Below are positions 55,426 through 64,000 of a DNA stretch of 64,000 nt, piece by piece (position 1 is the stretch's first letter; the number at the start of each line of letters is the position of its first letter). Below the pieces are notes generated by a model that saw only the letters and a program-made list of their open reading frames with translations, did no database searches and was not told the DNA's origin. The stretch comes from Flavobacterium salmonis (lineage in GTDB: Bacteria > Bacteroidota > Bacteroidia > Flavobacteriales > Flavobacteriaceae), in the NCBI RefSeq assembly GCF_903819435.1, contig NZ_CAIJDP010000057.1, positions 270,777-334,776 of the forward strand, in the 5' to 3' direction. Made by a program: the position numbers and the translations under genes.

Positions 55426-56203
55426 ATGAACTTCAATTCGAAAAATCCATTTTTAAGTAACAAGCGTTTTTCATCAAATGCTGTTTCTAAGTCTTCTGAG
55501 CAAGTACACGGAGCACAGATTATCGATTACAATCAGGAAATGACTATATCCGGTACTATAAATAAAACAGCCATTTTATTCTTACTGTTATGTGCCGGAG
55601 CAATTTTAACATGGTGGATGGCATTTAATGGAATGAATGCAATGTTACCAACTATTGGAGGCGCCATTATAGCCCTTATTTTGGTAATAATTTCAGCATT
55701 CAAACCTCAGGCCTCTCCTTATTTAGCTCCAGGTTACGCTATATTTGAAGGGTTGTTTATTGGAGGAATCTCCGCTATTTTTGAGGCAAAATTTCCAGGA
55801 ATTGTATTAAATGCCGTAGGGAGCGACCTTAGTCACTTTTTTAGTTTGTCTGGGTCTATATAAATTTAAAATCGTAAAAGTAAATGAGCAATTTAGATCA
55901 ATAGTTATTGCTGCTACATTGGCAATTGCAACTTATTATTTAATTTCCTGGATAGTTTCAATGTTTACCAGCTTTACTCCTGTTCATCATGGAAATTCAT
56001 TGATGAGTATCGGAATTAGTGTTTTTGTAATCATTGTTGCGGCCTTAAATTTATTTTTAGACTTCGACCAAATCGAAAAGGGTGTTCAGCAAAGAATGCC
56101 AAAATTCATGGAATGGTATGGCGCTATGGGATTAGTAATTACATTAGTTTGGTTATACATAGAGTTCCTTAGATTATTGTCAAAATTTGCAAGCAGAGAT
56201 TAA
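55426..56203 (+). pseudogene. Bax inhibitor-1/YccA family membrane protein, frameshifted
   Basis: The first frame (55426-55863) encodes the N-terminal half of a BI-1/YccA protein (helices such as TAILFLLLCAGAILTWWMAF and APGYAIFEGLFIGGISA) and then stops. The C-terminal half continues in another frame up to 56203 (IATYYLISWIVSMF and LNLFLDFDQIEKG). Removing one G from the GGG at 55819-55821 restores a continuous frame reading AVGATLVTFLVCLGLYKF and on through KVNEQFRSIVIAATLAIA, 258 residues in all, the normal family length. Either a one-base mutation or a sequencing error; no other damage is visible. Confidence 0.85.
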
Positions 56204-56217
56204 CTTATTTCTAAATA

Positions 56218-56254
56218 AAAAAAGGGCCTTTTGAAATTCAAAAGGCCCTTTTTT
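56218..56254. terminator. bidirectional terminator
   Basis: An 18-bp perfect stem, AAAAAAGGGCCTTTTGAA (56218-56235) with 56237-56254. It overlaps the stop of the convergent PAS gene. Confidence 0.9.
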
Positions 56255-56768
56255 ATGCTGCTTTTTCAAATGCTATAAAATGTGACAATTCGCCTTTCAA
56301 ATTAAAAACAGGGAAACCATGAATTGTACAGTCATAAGTTTTTCCGTTTTTTTTATAATTCAAAATTGTCTTTTCAAAAGGAATTTGTTTTTTTATTGCT
56401 GTTCTGATTTCTCCTAATGTTACACTTGAAGTTTTCGGTCCCTGAAACATCTTTGGCAATTTTCCAAGCACTTCCTTTTCTGTATAACCTGTCATTTTAC
56501 AAACTCCCTCTGAAGCAAAAATTATTTTTTGTTCTAAATCGGTAATTAAAACAACCTCATCTTTTATTCGCTCATTTATTCCTAAATCAGTTGTATTCCA
56601 TTTAAATTGGCTGGAAATACGTTGGATTTTTTTTACATCCGAAGAGAAAGTTTTCAGTTCATTTAAAGATTCATAATGAAAATCCCAACAAAGTATCGGA
56701 ACTGAATTGCAATTTAAATTTGCTTCAGATTCAGTGAAAAACGCTCTATAATGATTAACAGAATTCAT
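56253..56768 (-). CDS. PAS domain sensor protein, LOV-like without the reactive cysteine
   Basis: 171 residues with one PAS domain at about 70-168 (VLITDLEQKIIFASEGVCKM, TGYTEKEVLGKLPKMFQGPK, ending FPVFNLKGELSHFIAFEK). The stretch GKLPKMFQGPKT aligns with the LOV photosensor motif GxNCRFLQG but lacks the flavin-binding cysteine, so photochemistry of the usual kind is unlikely. No output domain is attached; it may signal by protein contact. Confidence 0.85.
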   Translation of the reverse strand: MNSVNHYRAFFTESEANLNCNSVPILCWDFHYESLNELKTFSSDVKKIQRISSQFKWNTTDLGINERIKDEVVLITDLEQKIIFASEGVCKMTGYTEKEVLGKLPKMFQGPKTSSVTLGEIRTAIKKQIPFEKTILNYKKNGKTYDCTIHGFPVFNLKGELSHFIAFEKAA

Positions 56769-56847
56769 AAAAAAAAATTATAGCTAAAATTAACTAAAAA
56801 AATTGTATTGCTTAGCTTTTTATTCACTTAATGATTTTTTAATCTAA

Positions 56848-57930
56848 TTAAAAAGCAAATTTCAACTGAACAACTACCGATTTTTTTTGTTCTGTATTTA
56901 GATTACTCAAAGAAATCCCCAATAACCTGACAGAATCTTTCATTCGTTCCTGATACAATAACTCTTCAACCGTTTCAAGAATTAAACTTTTATCAGAAAT
57001 AAAATAAGGCAGCGTTTTGCTTCTGGTTTGCTGTGTGAAATCGCTGTATTTAATTTTAAGTGTGACCGTTTTTCCTGAAACATTGTACCTTTTTAATCGC
57101 TTTTCCAACGAAACAGCTATTTTTTCGAGTTGTTCCAGCATAAAAATTTCCGATGTAAGATTGACATCAAAAGTATGTTCTGAGGCAACAGATTTGGTAT
57201 TCCGTGAAGGCTTTACTTCGCTGTTATGAATTCCCCTAACAACGTGAAAATAAAATTTTCCTGATTTTCCAAAGTGCTTTTCTAAAAACTCAAGTGATTT
57301 GCTTTTCAAATCTAATCCTGTAAAAATCCCCAGTTGGTACATTTTTTCTGTCGTCACTTTTCCGACTCCATAAAATTTTCTGATAGGCAATTCTTCTAAA
57401 AAAGGAACTACCTCATCAGGATTTACCGTTTTCTGGCCATTAGGCTTATTGTAATCACTCGCAATTTTAGCTACGAATTTATTTATAGAAATTCCTGCAG
57501 AAGCTGTGATTCCAACTTCATTTAAAATTCGTAATCTGATTTCCTGGGCCAATAAGGATGCACTTGGATTTCCTTTTTTATTTTGAGTTACATCAAGATA
57601 GGCTTCATCAAGCGAAAGCGGCTCCACCATATCTGTGTATTCATGAAAGATTTTATGAATCTTAGAAGAGATTTCTTTGTAACGATCAAAACGAGGCCGG
57701 ACAAATATAATTTCGGGACAATATTTTTTGGCCAAAACACCACTTATAGCACTTCTGACACCAAATTTTCTGGCTTCATAGCTTGCTGCAGAAACTACTC
57801 CCCTGTTCTCTGAGCCACCAACAGCAATAGGTTTTCCACACAAAGCAGGATCATCCATTTGCTCTACCGAAGCATAAAAAGCATCCATATCGATGTGGAT
57901 TATTTTTCGATAAATTGGAGTTTCAGACAT
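56848..57930 (-). CDS. dinB: DNA polymerase IV (Y family)
   Basis: A 360-residue translesion polymerase. The catalytic motifs are IHIDMDAFYASVEQ (first Asp) and PLSLDEAYLDVT (Asp-Glu). The thumb helix-hairpin-helix is ELPIRKFYGVGKVT, and the little finger domain follows (FDVNLTSEIFMLEQLEKIA). Length is typical. It copies damaged DNA with low fidelity. Confidence 0.96.
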   Translation of the reverse strand: MSETPIYRKIIHIDMDAFYASVEQMDDPALCGKPIAVGGSENRGVVSAASYEARKFGVRSAISGVLAKKYCPEIIFVRPRFDRYKEISSKIHKIFHEYTDMVEPLSLDEAYLDVTQNKKGNPSASLLAQEIRLRILNEVGITASAGISINKFVAKIASDYNKPNGQKTVNPDEVVPFLEELPIRKFYGVGKVTTEKMYQLGIFTGLDLKSKSLEFLEKHFGKSGKFYFHVVRGIHNSEVKPSRNTKSVASEHTFDVNLTSEIFMLEQLEKIAVSLEKRLKRYNVSGKTVTLKIKYSDFTQQTRSKTLPYFISDKSLILETVEELLYQERMKDSVRLLGISLSNLNTEQKKSVVVQLKFAF

Positions 57931-57942
57931 AATACAAATTTA

Positions 57943-58169
57943 AAGAAGAACAGGTAATCTGAGCTATCAAAACTGATCAAATGTTTTTTAGTAAATTGAA
58001 ATTTTTATTTAATTCCTGATAACGACGTTTTTTCATGATCAAAAAAAAGAAATAGCTACATTTGAAATATCTTAATAAATTAAGTATTAATTTTAATTAT
58101 TAAAAAAAAATAGATAAAAAAAATAAAATAAGTTTTTTTATATATCTATAATTGAGAAAAATATTTTTA
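57943..58169. other. AT-rich spacer upstream of the candidate small RNA
   Basis: No open frame or strong hairpin is visible; strongly A/T-biased, with runs of A around 58100-58140. The promoter-like element of the next feature begins at its right end. Confidence 0.5.
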
Positions 58170-58177
58170 TATATTTG
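58170..58177 (+). promoter_or_regulatory. minus-7 element of the candidate small RNA
   Basis: TATATTTG with TTG at 58152-58154 (15-base spacer). The only likely transcript ends at the terminator at 58408. Confidence 0.6.
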
Positions 58178-58183
58178 CTGTAC

Positions 58184-58434
58184 AGAAATGAATTACACCA
58201 GACATTTCGGTAAAGTGAATTGAAAATCACAAGCAGAAAAAAAAATTAAATATCATGAAAGAAAGGCATGAGTTCTTAAGAAATAAATCATAATGGACTC
58301 GGCATCTCTATAAATACTATCAGAAAACAAAAAGCTCGCATATAATAGATGCAAGTATTTTGGGTTCATGATGAACTATCTAAACCAAAAAACCAATTGA
58401 CCAAATTAAATCACCTTCCCAAGGTGATTTTTTT
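58184..58434 (+). ncRNA. candidate small RNA or tiny-peptide transcript (about 250 nt)
   Basis: A promoter-like TATATTTG at 58170 and a terminator at 58408-58434 bracket about 250 bases with no ordinary gene. Two tiny frames exist: 58188-58223 (MNYTRHFGKVN) and 58255-58293 (MKERHEFLRNKS). A perfect GTTCAT-G-ATGAAC hairpin lies near 58364-58376. It may be a regulatory RNA, a leader-peptide RNA or a dual-function RNA. No known RNA family was recognised. Confidence 0.5.
58408..58434 (+). terminator. terminator of the candidate small RNA
   Basis: AAATCACCTT (58408-58417), CCC, AAGGTGATTT (58421-58430), then T. Confidence 0.85.
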
Positions 58435-58518
58435 ACTTTTTGAAATTACTGTTACAGGTAATAAATGAAGCAAGCTTTGAAGTAAAAAACTTTTAAATTA
58501 CACAAATTAATATTGTTT

Positions 58519-58562
58519 AAAAAGTAAACCCGAATGAAAATTTTCATTCGGGTTTACTTTTT
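58519..58562. terminator. 44-base perfect palindrome, likely bidirectional terminator
   Basis: AAAAAGTAAACCCGAATG and its complement meet without a spacer across 58519-58562. A T-rich end suits termination on either strand, most usefully after mfd on the minus strand. Confidence 0.8.
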
Positions 58563-58620
58563 ATGTTTACTTTTCAAAAAGACGTTTGAGAAGGTCAATA
58601 AAATTACTAAACCTCTAACT

Positions 58621-58705
58621 TAGCCCCGATAGGGCTGGAAATCCTTTTGTGCCGTGGTTCGGTGCAAAAGATTACTTCGTCAGTTCGCAATCGATCGTGT
58701 GAAAG
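58621..58705. repeat. REP-like intergenic element, copy C (diverged)
   Basis: TAGCCCCGATAGGGCTGG, then ATCCTTTT and the hairpin CTTTTGTGCCG/CGGTGCAAAAG, resemble the outer block of copies A and B. The distal half (about 58670-58705) is different, so it is a related or hybrid element. Confidence 0.6.
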
Positions 58706-58754
58706 GAATACGGGACTGTTGGTGTTTGAAACTCAGTTATTCTGCTTCTAAAAT

Positions 58755-61700
58755 TTATTCACCCAACATTTCCATTAACTCCAAAGCTCTTTTGGTTGAT
58801 TTTACATTCTCAAAGGTCAATAAAAGTCGTAAACCGCTTGGCGTTTGTTTTTCTTTCATTGTGCAAAGACTGCTTTGTTTTTGTACAAATTGTAAAACCT
58901 TTCTAAATTTCGAAGATTGATAATAATCTGATTGTTGATCCGAAACAAAATAACCAATCATTTTGCCTTTTTTCATTACCAGTTTCTCGATACCAATATT
59001 TGTAGCGATCCATTTGATACGGATACTATTCATCAGGGCATTGGCCCGCGGAGGCATTGGCCCGAAACGGTCAATTAGTTTGTTTTGAAAAGTAACCAGC
59101 TCTTCTTCGTTTTTGACTGAACCCAATTCGTTATATAAACTCAAACGTTCGGTGACATTATTGATATATTCGTCAGAAAACAACAACTCGAAGTCCGTAT
59201 CGATCTGTAAATCTTTTACGTATTCCTTCGTTTCAATATCATTTTCTTCCGGATATAAATCTTTGAATTCGTTTTCCTTCAATTCTTCGATAGCTTCGTT
59301 CATGATTTTTTGGTAGGTATCGAAACCAATTTCGTTGATGAAACCGCTTTGTTCTCCGCCTAATAAATCTCCGGCACCACGAATTTCAAGATCTTTCATC
59401 GCAATGTTGAAACCACTTCCGAGTTCACTGAATTGCTCCAATGCCTGAATTCGTTTTCTCGCATCTTCGGTCATGGATGAATACGGCGGACAGATGAAAT
59501 AACAGAATGCTTTTTTATTACTTCGCCCAACACGACCACGCATTTGATGCAAATCTGATAATCCGAAATTGTTGGCATTGTTGATGAAAATCGTGTTGGC
59601 ATTTGGAACGTCCAATCCGCTTTCGATAATTGTGGTTGCTACCAAAACATCAAAATCTCCGTTCATGAAACCTAACATCAATTCTTCGAGTTTTGCTCCC
59701 TCCATTTGCCCGTGACCAATTCCAACTCTTGCATTTGGCACCAAACGCTGAATCATTCCTGCCACTTCTTTGATATTTTCGATTCGGTTATTGATAAAGA
59801 AAACCTGTCCGTTGCGCTGAATTTCATATGAAATTGCATCACGAATTGTTTCTTCATTAAAACCAACTACATTCGTTTCAATTGGATAACGATTTGGAGG
59901 AGGCGTTGTAATTACTGATAAATCGCGCGCTGCCATTAATGAAAACTGCAACGTTCTCGGAATTGGTGTTGCTGTTAACGTCAGCGTATCGACATTTGCA
60001 GCAATGGTTTTGAGTTTATCTTTTACGTTTACACCAAACTTTTGTTCCTCATCGACAATCAATAAACCCAGGTCTTTAAAAACTACATTTTTGTTTACCA
60101 ATTGATGTGTTCCAATAACGATATCGAGTTTTCCTTCGGCTAAATCTTTTAAAGTCTGCGATTTTTGTTTGGCAGTTCTAAATCGGTTTAAGTACCCAAT
60201 TGTGACCGGCATATCTTTTAATCGTTCTGAAAAAGTTCTGTAGTGCTGATAGGCCAAAATTGTGGTCGGAACCAAAACGGCTACCTGCTTGCTGTTGTCA
60301 ACTGCCTTAAAAGCAGCACGAATCGCAACCTCTGTTTTACCAAAACCTACGTCTCCACAGACTAAGCGGTCCATAGGACGATCACTTTCCATGTCTGCTT
60401 TTACTTCTGCTGTCGATTTGGTCTGGTCCGGAGTGTCTTCATAAATAAACGAACTTTCTAATTCGTTTTGAAGATAACTGTCCGGCGCAAACTGAAAACC
60501 TTTCTCCAAACGGCGTTTTGCATAGAGCTGAATCAAGTTGAAGGCAATATGTTTAACGCGTGCTTTGGTTTTCTGTTTTAAAACTTTCCAGGCGTTCGAT
60601 CCAAGTTTGTAAATTTTTGGAGGCGTTCCGTCTTTTCCGTTGTATTTCGAGATTTTATGAAGCGAGTGAATACTCACATATACAATATCATTATCGGCAT
60701 AAACCAGTTTTATAGCTTCCTGGGTTTTTCCCTCAACCTGAATTTTCTGCAAACCGCCAAACTTCCCGATTCCGTGATCGATATGTGTTACATAATCGCC
60801 AACTGAAAGTGCTGTTAGTTCTTTTAACGTGATATTCTGCTTTTTCGAATAGCCATTTTTGATGTTGAATTTATGATATCGCTCAAAAATCTGATGATCG
60901 GTATATGCCGTAATCTGATTTTCTTCATCAATAAAACCCTGGTACAAAGGCAGTACAATAGTATGATATTGTTTTCTAATATTCTCCGAATTGGCTTCGT
61001 CTAAGCTTTCAAAAATATCATGGAAACGTTTTGCCTGCGTTTCATTTGAACAGAACAAATAATTTTTGTATCCGTTGAAATGATTGTCGCTCAGATTGTT
61101 TAGCAGCAAATCAAATTGCTTATTGAACGAGGGCTGTGGCTGAATATGAAATTCGAATTTCTTAGCTGTTTTATAAACCGGTTTTGACAATTCTACTACA
61201 GAAAAATCCAAAGACCGCTTTATAAATGAAGCCTGATTTAAGAATAATTGTTCCGGCACAGCGTGTTTTATTTCTTTGGACAATTTCTCAAAAGCTTCTT
61301 CAGCCCTTGCGAATTGTTTGTCTAATTGACTAAAAAGCCCTTCTGTATTTTGAATAAAAATAACGGTACTTTCCGCAATATAATCTAAAAAGCTTTCGCG
61401 ATTTTCCTGAAAAAGTTTGTTTTCGACATTCGGGATAATCGTAATTTTTTTATGTGTTTCTACCGATAATTGTGTTTCTACATCAAAGCTTCTGATACTG
61501 TCTACTTCGTTGCCAAAAAACTCAATTCGGTACGGATGATCGTTTGAGAAAGAGAATACATCGACAATTCCTCCACGAACCGAAAATTCGCCGGGTTCTG
61601 TAATAAAATCAACTCTTTTAAATTCATATTCAAACAAAACTTCGTTGATAAAATCAATCGAAATTTTATCGTTCAAGGCTACTTTTAAAGTGTTTTTATC

Positions 61701-62117
61701 AAGTTCCCTTCTGGTAACCACTTTTTCAAAAAGTGCTTCCGGATACGTAACAATTATCGCTGGTTTTTTACGGGAATTGATTCGGTTTAAAACCTCAGCG
61801 CGAAGCAAGACATTTGCATTATCGGTTTCATCAACCTGGTACGGACGTCTAAATGAAGCCGGATAAAACAAAACATCCTGCTCTCCGATCATTTGTTCCA
61901 GATCATTCAGGTAATACGCAGCTTCTTCCTTATTGTCTAAAACAATCAAAAAAGGCAGTTCGGTTTTCTTAAAAACGGAACGGATTATAAATGAAACCGC
62001 AGAACCAAGTAATCCTGAAAGATTCATTTTTATTTGATTTCCTTCCAGTAAACTTGCTGCGATCTGCTCAGCTTTTGGCAGATTATCGTAGGTTGTATAT
62101 AAGGCGTTTTTACTCAA
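58755..62117 (-). CDS. mfd: transcription-repair coupling factor
   Basis: 1120 residues. The N-terminal UvrB-like domains (LPFLIVLDNKEEAAYYLNDL and SFRRPYQ) come first. The RNA-polymerase-interacting module is around LTALSVGDYVTHIDHGIGKF. The RecG-like translocase has Walker A GDVGFGKTEVAIR and DEEQKFG, then SATPIPRT-like TATPIPRTLQ and QMRGRVGRS. The C-terminal TRCF domain ends the protein. It removes stalled RNA polymerase and recruits UvrA. Confidence 0.97.
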   Translation of the reverse strand: MSKNALYTTYDNLPKAEQIAASLLEGNQIKMNLSGLLGSAVSFIIRSVFKKTELPFLIVLDNKEEAAYYLNDLEQMIGEQDVLFYPASFRRPYQVDETDNANVLLRAEVLNRINSRKKPAIIVTYPEALFEKVVTRRELDKNTLKVALNDKISIDFINEVLFEYEFKRVDFITEPGEFSVRGGIVDVFSFSNDHPYRIEFFGNEVDSIRSFDVETQLSVETHKKITIIPNVENKLFQENRESFLDYIAESTVIFIQNTEGLFSQLDKQFARAEEAFEKLSKEIKHAVPEQLFLNQASFIKRSLDFSVVELSKPVYKTAKKFEFHIQPQPSFNKQFDLLLNNLSDNHFNGYKNYLFCSNETQAKRFHDIFESLDEANSENIRKQYHTIVLPLYQGFIDEENQITAYTDHQIFERYHKFNIKNGYSKKQNITLKELTALSVGDYVTHIDHGIGKFGGLQKIQVEGKTQEAIKLVYADNDIVYVSIHSLHKISKYNGKDGTPPKIYKLGSNAWKVLKQKTKARVKHIAFNLIQLYAKRRLEKGFQFAPDSYLQNELESSFIYEDTPDQTKSTAEVKADMESDRPMDRLVCGDVGFGKTEVAIRAAFKAVDNSKQVAVLVPTTILAYQHYRTFSERLKDMPVTIGYLNRFRTAKQKSQTLKDLAEGKLDIVIGTHQLVNKNVVFKDLGLLIVDEEQKFGVNVKDKLKTIAANVDTLTLTATPIPRTLQFSLMAARDLSVITTPPPNRYPIETNVVGFNEETIRDAISYEIQRNGQVFFINNRIENIKEVAGMIQRLVPNARVGIGHGQMEGAKLEELMLGFMNGDFDVLVATTIIESGLDVPNANTIFINNANNFGLSDLHQMRGRVGRSNKKAFCYFICPPYSSMTEDARKRIQALEQFSELGSGFNIAMKDLEIRGAGDLLGGEQSGFINEIGFDTYQKIMNEAIEELKENEFKDLYPEENDIETKEYVKDLQIDTDFELLFSDEYINNVTERLSLYNELGSVKNEEELVTFQNKLIDRFGPMPPRANALMNSIRIKWIATNIGIEKLVMKKGKMIGYFVSDQQSDYYQSSKFRKVLQFVQKQSSLCTMKEKQTPSGLRLLLTFENVKSTKRALELMEMLGE

Positions 62118-62718
62118 CTTTAGGTAAATTTTTATCTATTGGTGGCATCGAATTCGGGATTGCTCGTGTAGTATCTAACATTCTTAAGAAATCTGACTCT
62201 CCTTCTTCTTGTGGAATTTTGCTTTTTTCAACAATTTTATCCATTTGTCTTTCTAATGAAACTAACTCTTTATTGATTTCGCCAATTAAAAAAGTAACTT
62301 TTTCATCCGGAATTTTATCTAAATGAATAAACAAATCCATCATCTTCACTTTTGTAATCAAAATAGAAATTCGACTTCTGATTTGAGGCTGATTGAATTG
62401 TGCCGGAATATTATTGTTTAATGCCATAGATTTTTTGGCAATCGCAGCAGATTTTTTTTGAAATGCTCCAATAGTTTTCTTTGGCTTTCCGTCTAATTCT
62501 TTTAAAAATTCACCCCACTCTTTCCAATCATTTACATTTTTTTCTGAAACTTCATTAATAGGTTCGTCAATAAACGACCAGCCTTTATCTATATTATTAA
62601 AAATGATTTCCTTTTTTTTGGCTTCCTTTTTATTTTCAGCTATACGTCTTTCATTTTCATCCTGACATGAATTCAATATGAAAGCGAAAAGCAGAAGAAG
62701 AGATATTTTGTATTTCAT
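62110..62718 (-). CDS. putative lipoprotein upstream of mfd
   Basis: 202 residues from ATG 62716-62718. The signal MKYKISLLLLFAFILNSC ends in a lipidated Cys, followed by a highly charged, helical mature region (about 25-202). An ATG four codons earlier is also possible. No recognised domain. Its stop overlaps the mfd start by 8 bases, so the two are translationally coupled. Confidence 0.78.
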   Translation of the reverse strand: MKYKISLLLLFAFILNSCQDENERRIAENKKEAKKKEIIFNNIDKGWSFIDEPINEVSEKNVNDWKEWGEFLKELDGKPKKTIGAFQKKSAAIAKKSMALNNNIPAQFNQPQIRSRISILITKVKMMDLFIHLDKIPDEKVTFLIGEINKELVSLERQMDKIVEKSKIPQEEGESDFLRMLDTTRAIPNSMPPIDKNLPKVE

Positions 62719-62896
62719 TTTATAAAACATTAAGCTACAAAGTTACAAGTAAATTTTACAATTATGAATTTTGAATTACAAGCATTTTGTTAAGTTTAAG
62801 AAATGCACATCAGAACGAATTATACAAAAATAAATATTATTTGTTATTAAATTCATAATTTAACATTCTTAAAAGCACTATAATTTACGAATAAAC

Positions 62897-62904
62897 TATA
62901 TTTG
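62897..62904 (+). promoter_or_regulatory. minus-7 element of the threonine dehydrogenase gene
   Basis: TATATTTG, 19 bases before the ATG; no TTG at the usual distance. Confidence 0.55.
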
Positions 62905-62923
62905 TTCTTTAAAATCTATTCAA

Positions 62924-63862
62924 ATGAATCCAAAAATATTAATTATTGGTGCTTGTGGTCAAATTGGAACAGAGCTGACTCAGAAACTTCGTAAATTGTA
63001 CGGAACCGAGAATGTAATTGCTTCTGATATCCGAAAATTAAATACAGACGTCGTTAACTCCGGTCCTTTTGAAGTAATTAATGCTTTGGATTTTAACCAA
63101 ATTGAACATCTTGTAGAGATCCATCAGATTACTGATATTTATTTAATGGCAGCCCTTTTATCGGCTACAGCTGAAAAAAACCCTGCTTTTGCCTGGGATT
63201 TGAATATGAACTCTTTATTTCATGTTTTGAATCTGGCGAAAGCCAAAAAAATTCAGAAGATTTTCTGGCCATCCAGTATAGCAGTTTTTGGTCCAACAAC
63301 ACCAAAAGAAAATACGTCTCAATATACGATTATGGAACCTTCGACAGTTTACGGAATCAGTAAGCAAGCCGGTGAAAGATGGTGTGAATACTACCATAAT
63401 ATTTACGGAGTTGATGTTAGAAGTATTCGTTATCCGGGTCTAATTAGCTGGTCGACTCCTCCGGGCGGCGGGACTACAGATTATGCCGTAGATATTTTTC
63501 ACAAAGCTATTGCCGATAAAAAATATGAGTGCTTTTTATCCTCAGAAACCAAAATGCCAATGATGTATATGGATGATGCAATTGACGCCACAATCAACAT
63601 CATGAAAGCTCCGGCTGAAGAAATCAAAATACACTCTTCTTATAATTTAGCTGCCATGAGTTTCACGCCAACTGAAATTGCTGCTGAAATCAAAAAACAT
63701 ATTCCGGAATTTGAAATTACTTACAATCCGGATTTCCGTCAAAAAATTGCGGACAGCTGGCCTGCTAGTATCGATGATGCTGATGCAAGAAAAGACTGGG
63801 GCTGGAATCACAAATTTGATCTGGAATCTATGACCAAAGATATGCTCGAGCATTTGGGCTAA
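62924..63862 (+). CDS. L-threonine 3-dehydrogenase, short-chain (SDR/epimerase-like) type
   Basis: A 312-residue NAD-dependent SDR-fold enzyme. GACGQIGTEL (9-18) is the glycine-rich NAD site. Acidic Asp35 in IASDIRK binds the ribose. SSIAVFG and YGISK carry the Ser/Tyr/Lys catalytic set. The sequence closely follows the UDP-galactose-epimerase-like L-threonine dehydrogenases known from Flavobacterium and Cytophaga, unrelated to the zinc enzyme of E. coli. The product, 2-amino-3-ketobutyrate, feeds glycine formation. Confidence 0.88.
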   Translation: MNPKILIIGACGQIGTELTQKLRKLYGTENVIASDIRKLNTDVVNSGPFEVINALDFNQIEHLVEIHQITDIYLMAALLSATAEKNPAFAWDLNMNSLFHVLNLAKAKKIQKIFWPSSIAVFGPTTPKENTSQYTIMEPSTVYGISKQAGERWCEYYHNIYGVDVRSIRYPGLISWSTPPGGGTTDYAVDIFHKAIADKKYECFLSSETKMPMMYMDDAIDATINIMKAPAEEIKIHSSYNLAAMSFTPTEIAAEIKKHIPEFEITYNPDFRQKIADSWPASIDDADARKDWGWNHKFDLESMTKDMLEHLG

Positions 63863-63946
63863 TTTCAAAATTAAAACAAAAAAATACCGAAGTTAAAAAC
63901 GGAGGGCACTGAAAAAGTCTTTTCACAAATAAATTGTTAATTAATA

Positions 63947-63982
63947 AGGAGCAGAAGCTAAAAGTTTTCTGCTCCTTTTTTT
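63947..63982 (+). terminator. terminator after threonine dehydrogenase
   Basis: The stem AAGGAGCAGAA (63947-63957) with TTCTGCTCCTT (63967-63977), then T. Confidence 0.85.
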
Positions 63983-64000
63983 GTATCTTTTTAGTGTAAT

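Noticed and set aside
1..64000. CRISPR arrays, insertion sequences and rRNA genes
   Set aside because: No regularly spaced repeats, transposase frames or rRNA sequences were seen.

Overview
The window is AT-rich chromosomal DNA from a Bacteroidetes bacterium, most likely Flavobacterium or a close relative. The evidence is the recurring TAnnTTTG minus-7 promoter element (often with TTG about 20 bases upstream), weak or absent Shine-Dalgarno sequences, a TonB receptor with a carboxypeptidase-like N-terminal domain, a short NuoG, a short-chain L-threonine dehydrogenase, and palindromic intergenic repeats of flavobacterial style. No rRNA, CRISPR array or insertion sequence was seen.

Layout. 1-1650: a left-truncated M48-like metallopeptidase, a small partner gene, a perfect 21-bp inverted repeat and tRNA-Ser(GGA). 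1734-4740: asparaginase, acyltransferase and a TatD-type nuclease. 5055-7966: a sigma factor with a TPR anti-sigma-like membrane protein, divergent from a small membrane protein and a lipoprotein; three identical bipartite promoter-like sites precede the two divergent genes. 8152-13269: a PKD/beta-barrel outer-membrane protein, a TPR-CHAT protease and a retropepsin-like protease. 13415-16171: an AlbA_2/ATPase regulator and a Tet-like MFS exporter. 16257-20351: sucB and sucA. 20470-23804: small envelope genes, a membrane protein and a polyprenyl synthase. 24055-30973: a TetR-controlled YceI protein and RND efflux operon with three matching 28-bp operators. 31196-35902: a siderophore receptor with PepSY-type iron-handling membrane genes. 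35983-39959: a MORN protein, a TlpA-like thioredoxin, aspS and a cold shock protein. 40201-55264: the complete 14-gene nuo (complex I) operon, interrupted between nuoE and nuoF by an AAA ATPase plus TOPRIM gene pair. 55426-63862: a frameshifted Bax-inhibitor-1 gene, a PAS protein, dinB, a candidate small RNA, mfd, a lipoprotein and threonine dehydrogenase.

Most interesting points: (1) the ATPase/TOPRIM pair, which resembles anti-phage modules, sits with no terminator or visible promoter inside the respiratory operon, so it is probably co-expressed with complex I. (2) The sigma/anti-sigma locus comes with its own apparent regulon signature, GGTAACAAT-N12-TTGATATA, three times, and lies beside two proteases (CHAT and retropepsin) that could take part in signalling. 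(3) Three GGAAACT-N14-AGTTTCC operators (one with one mismatch) define a TetR regulon linking a YceI protein to an efflux pump. (4) A promoter-to-terminator interval near 58.2-58.4 kb has no ordinary gene and may encode a small RNA or tiny peptides.

All function calls come from reading motifs and gene context; no database search was run.
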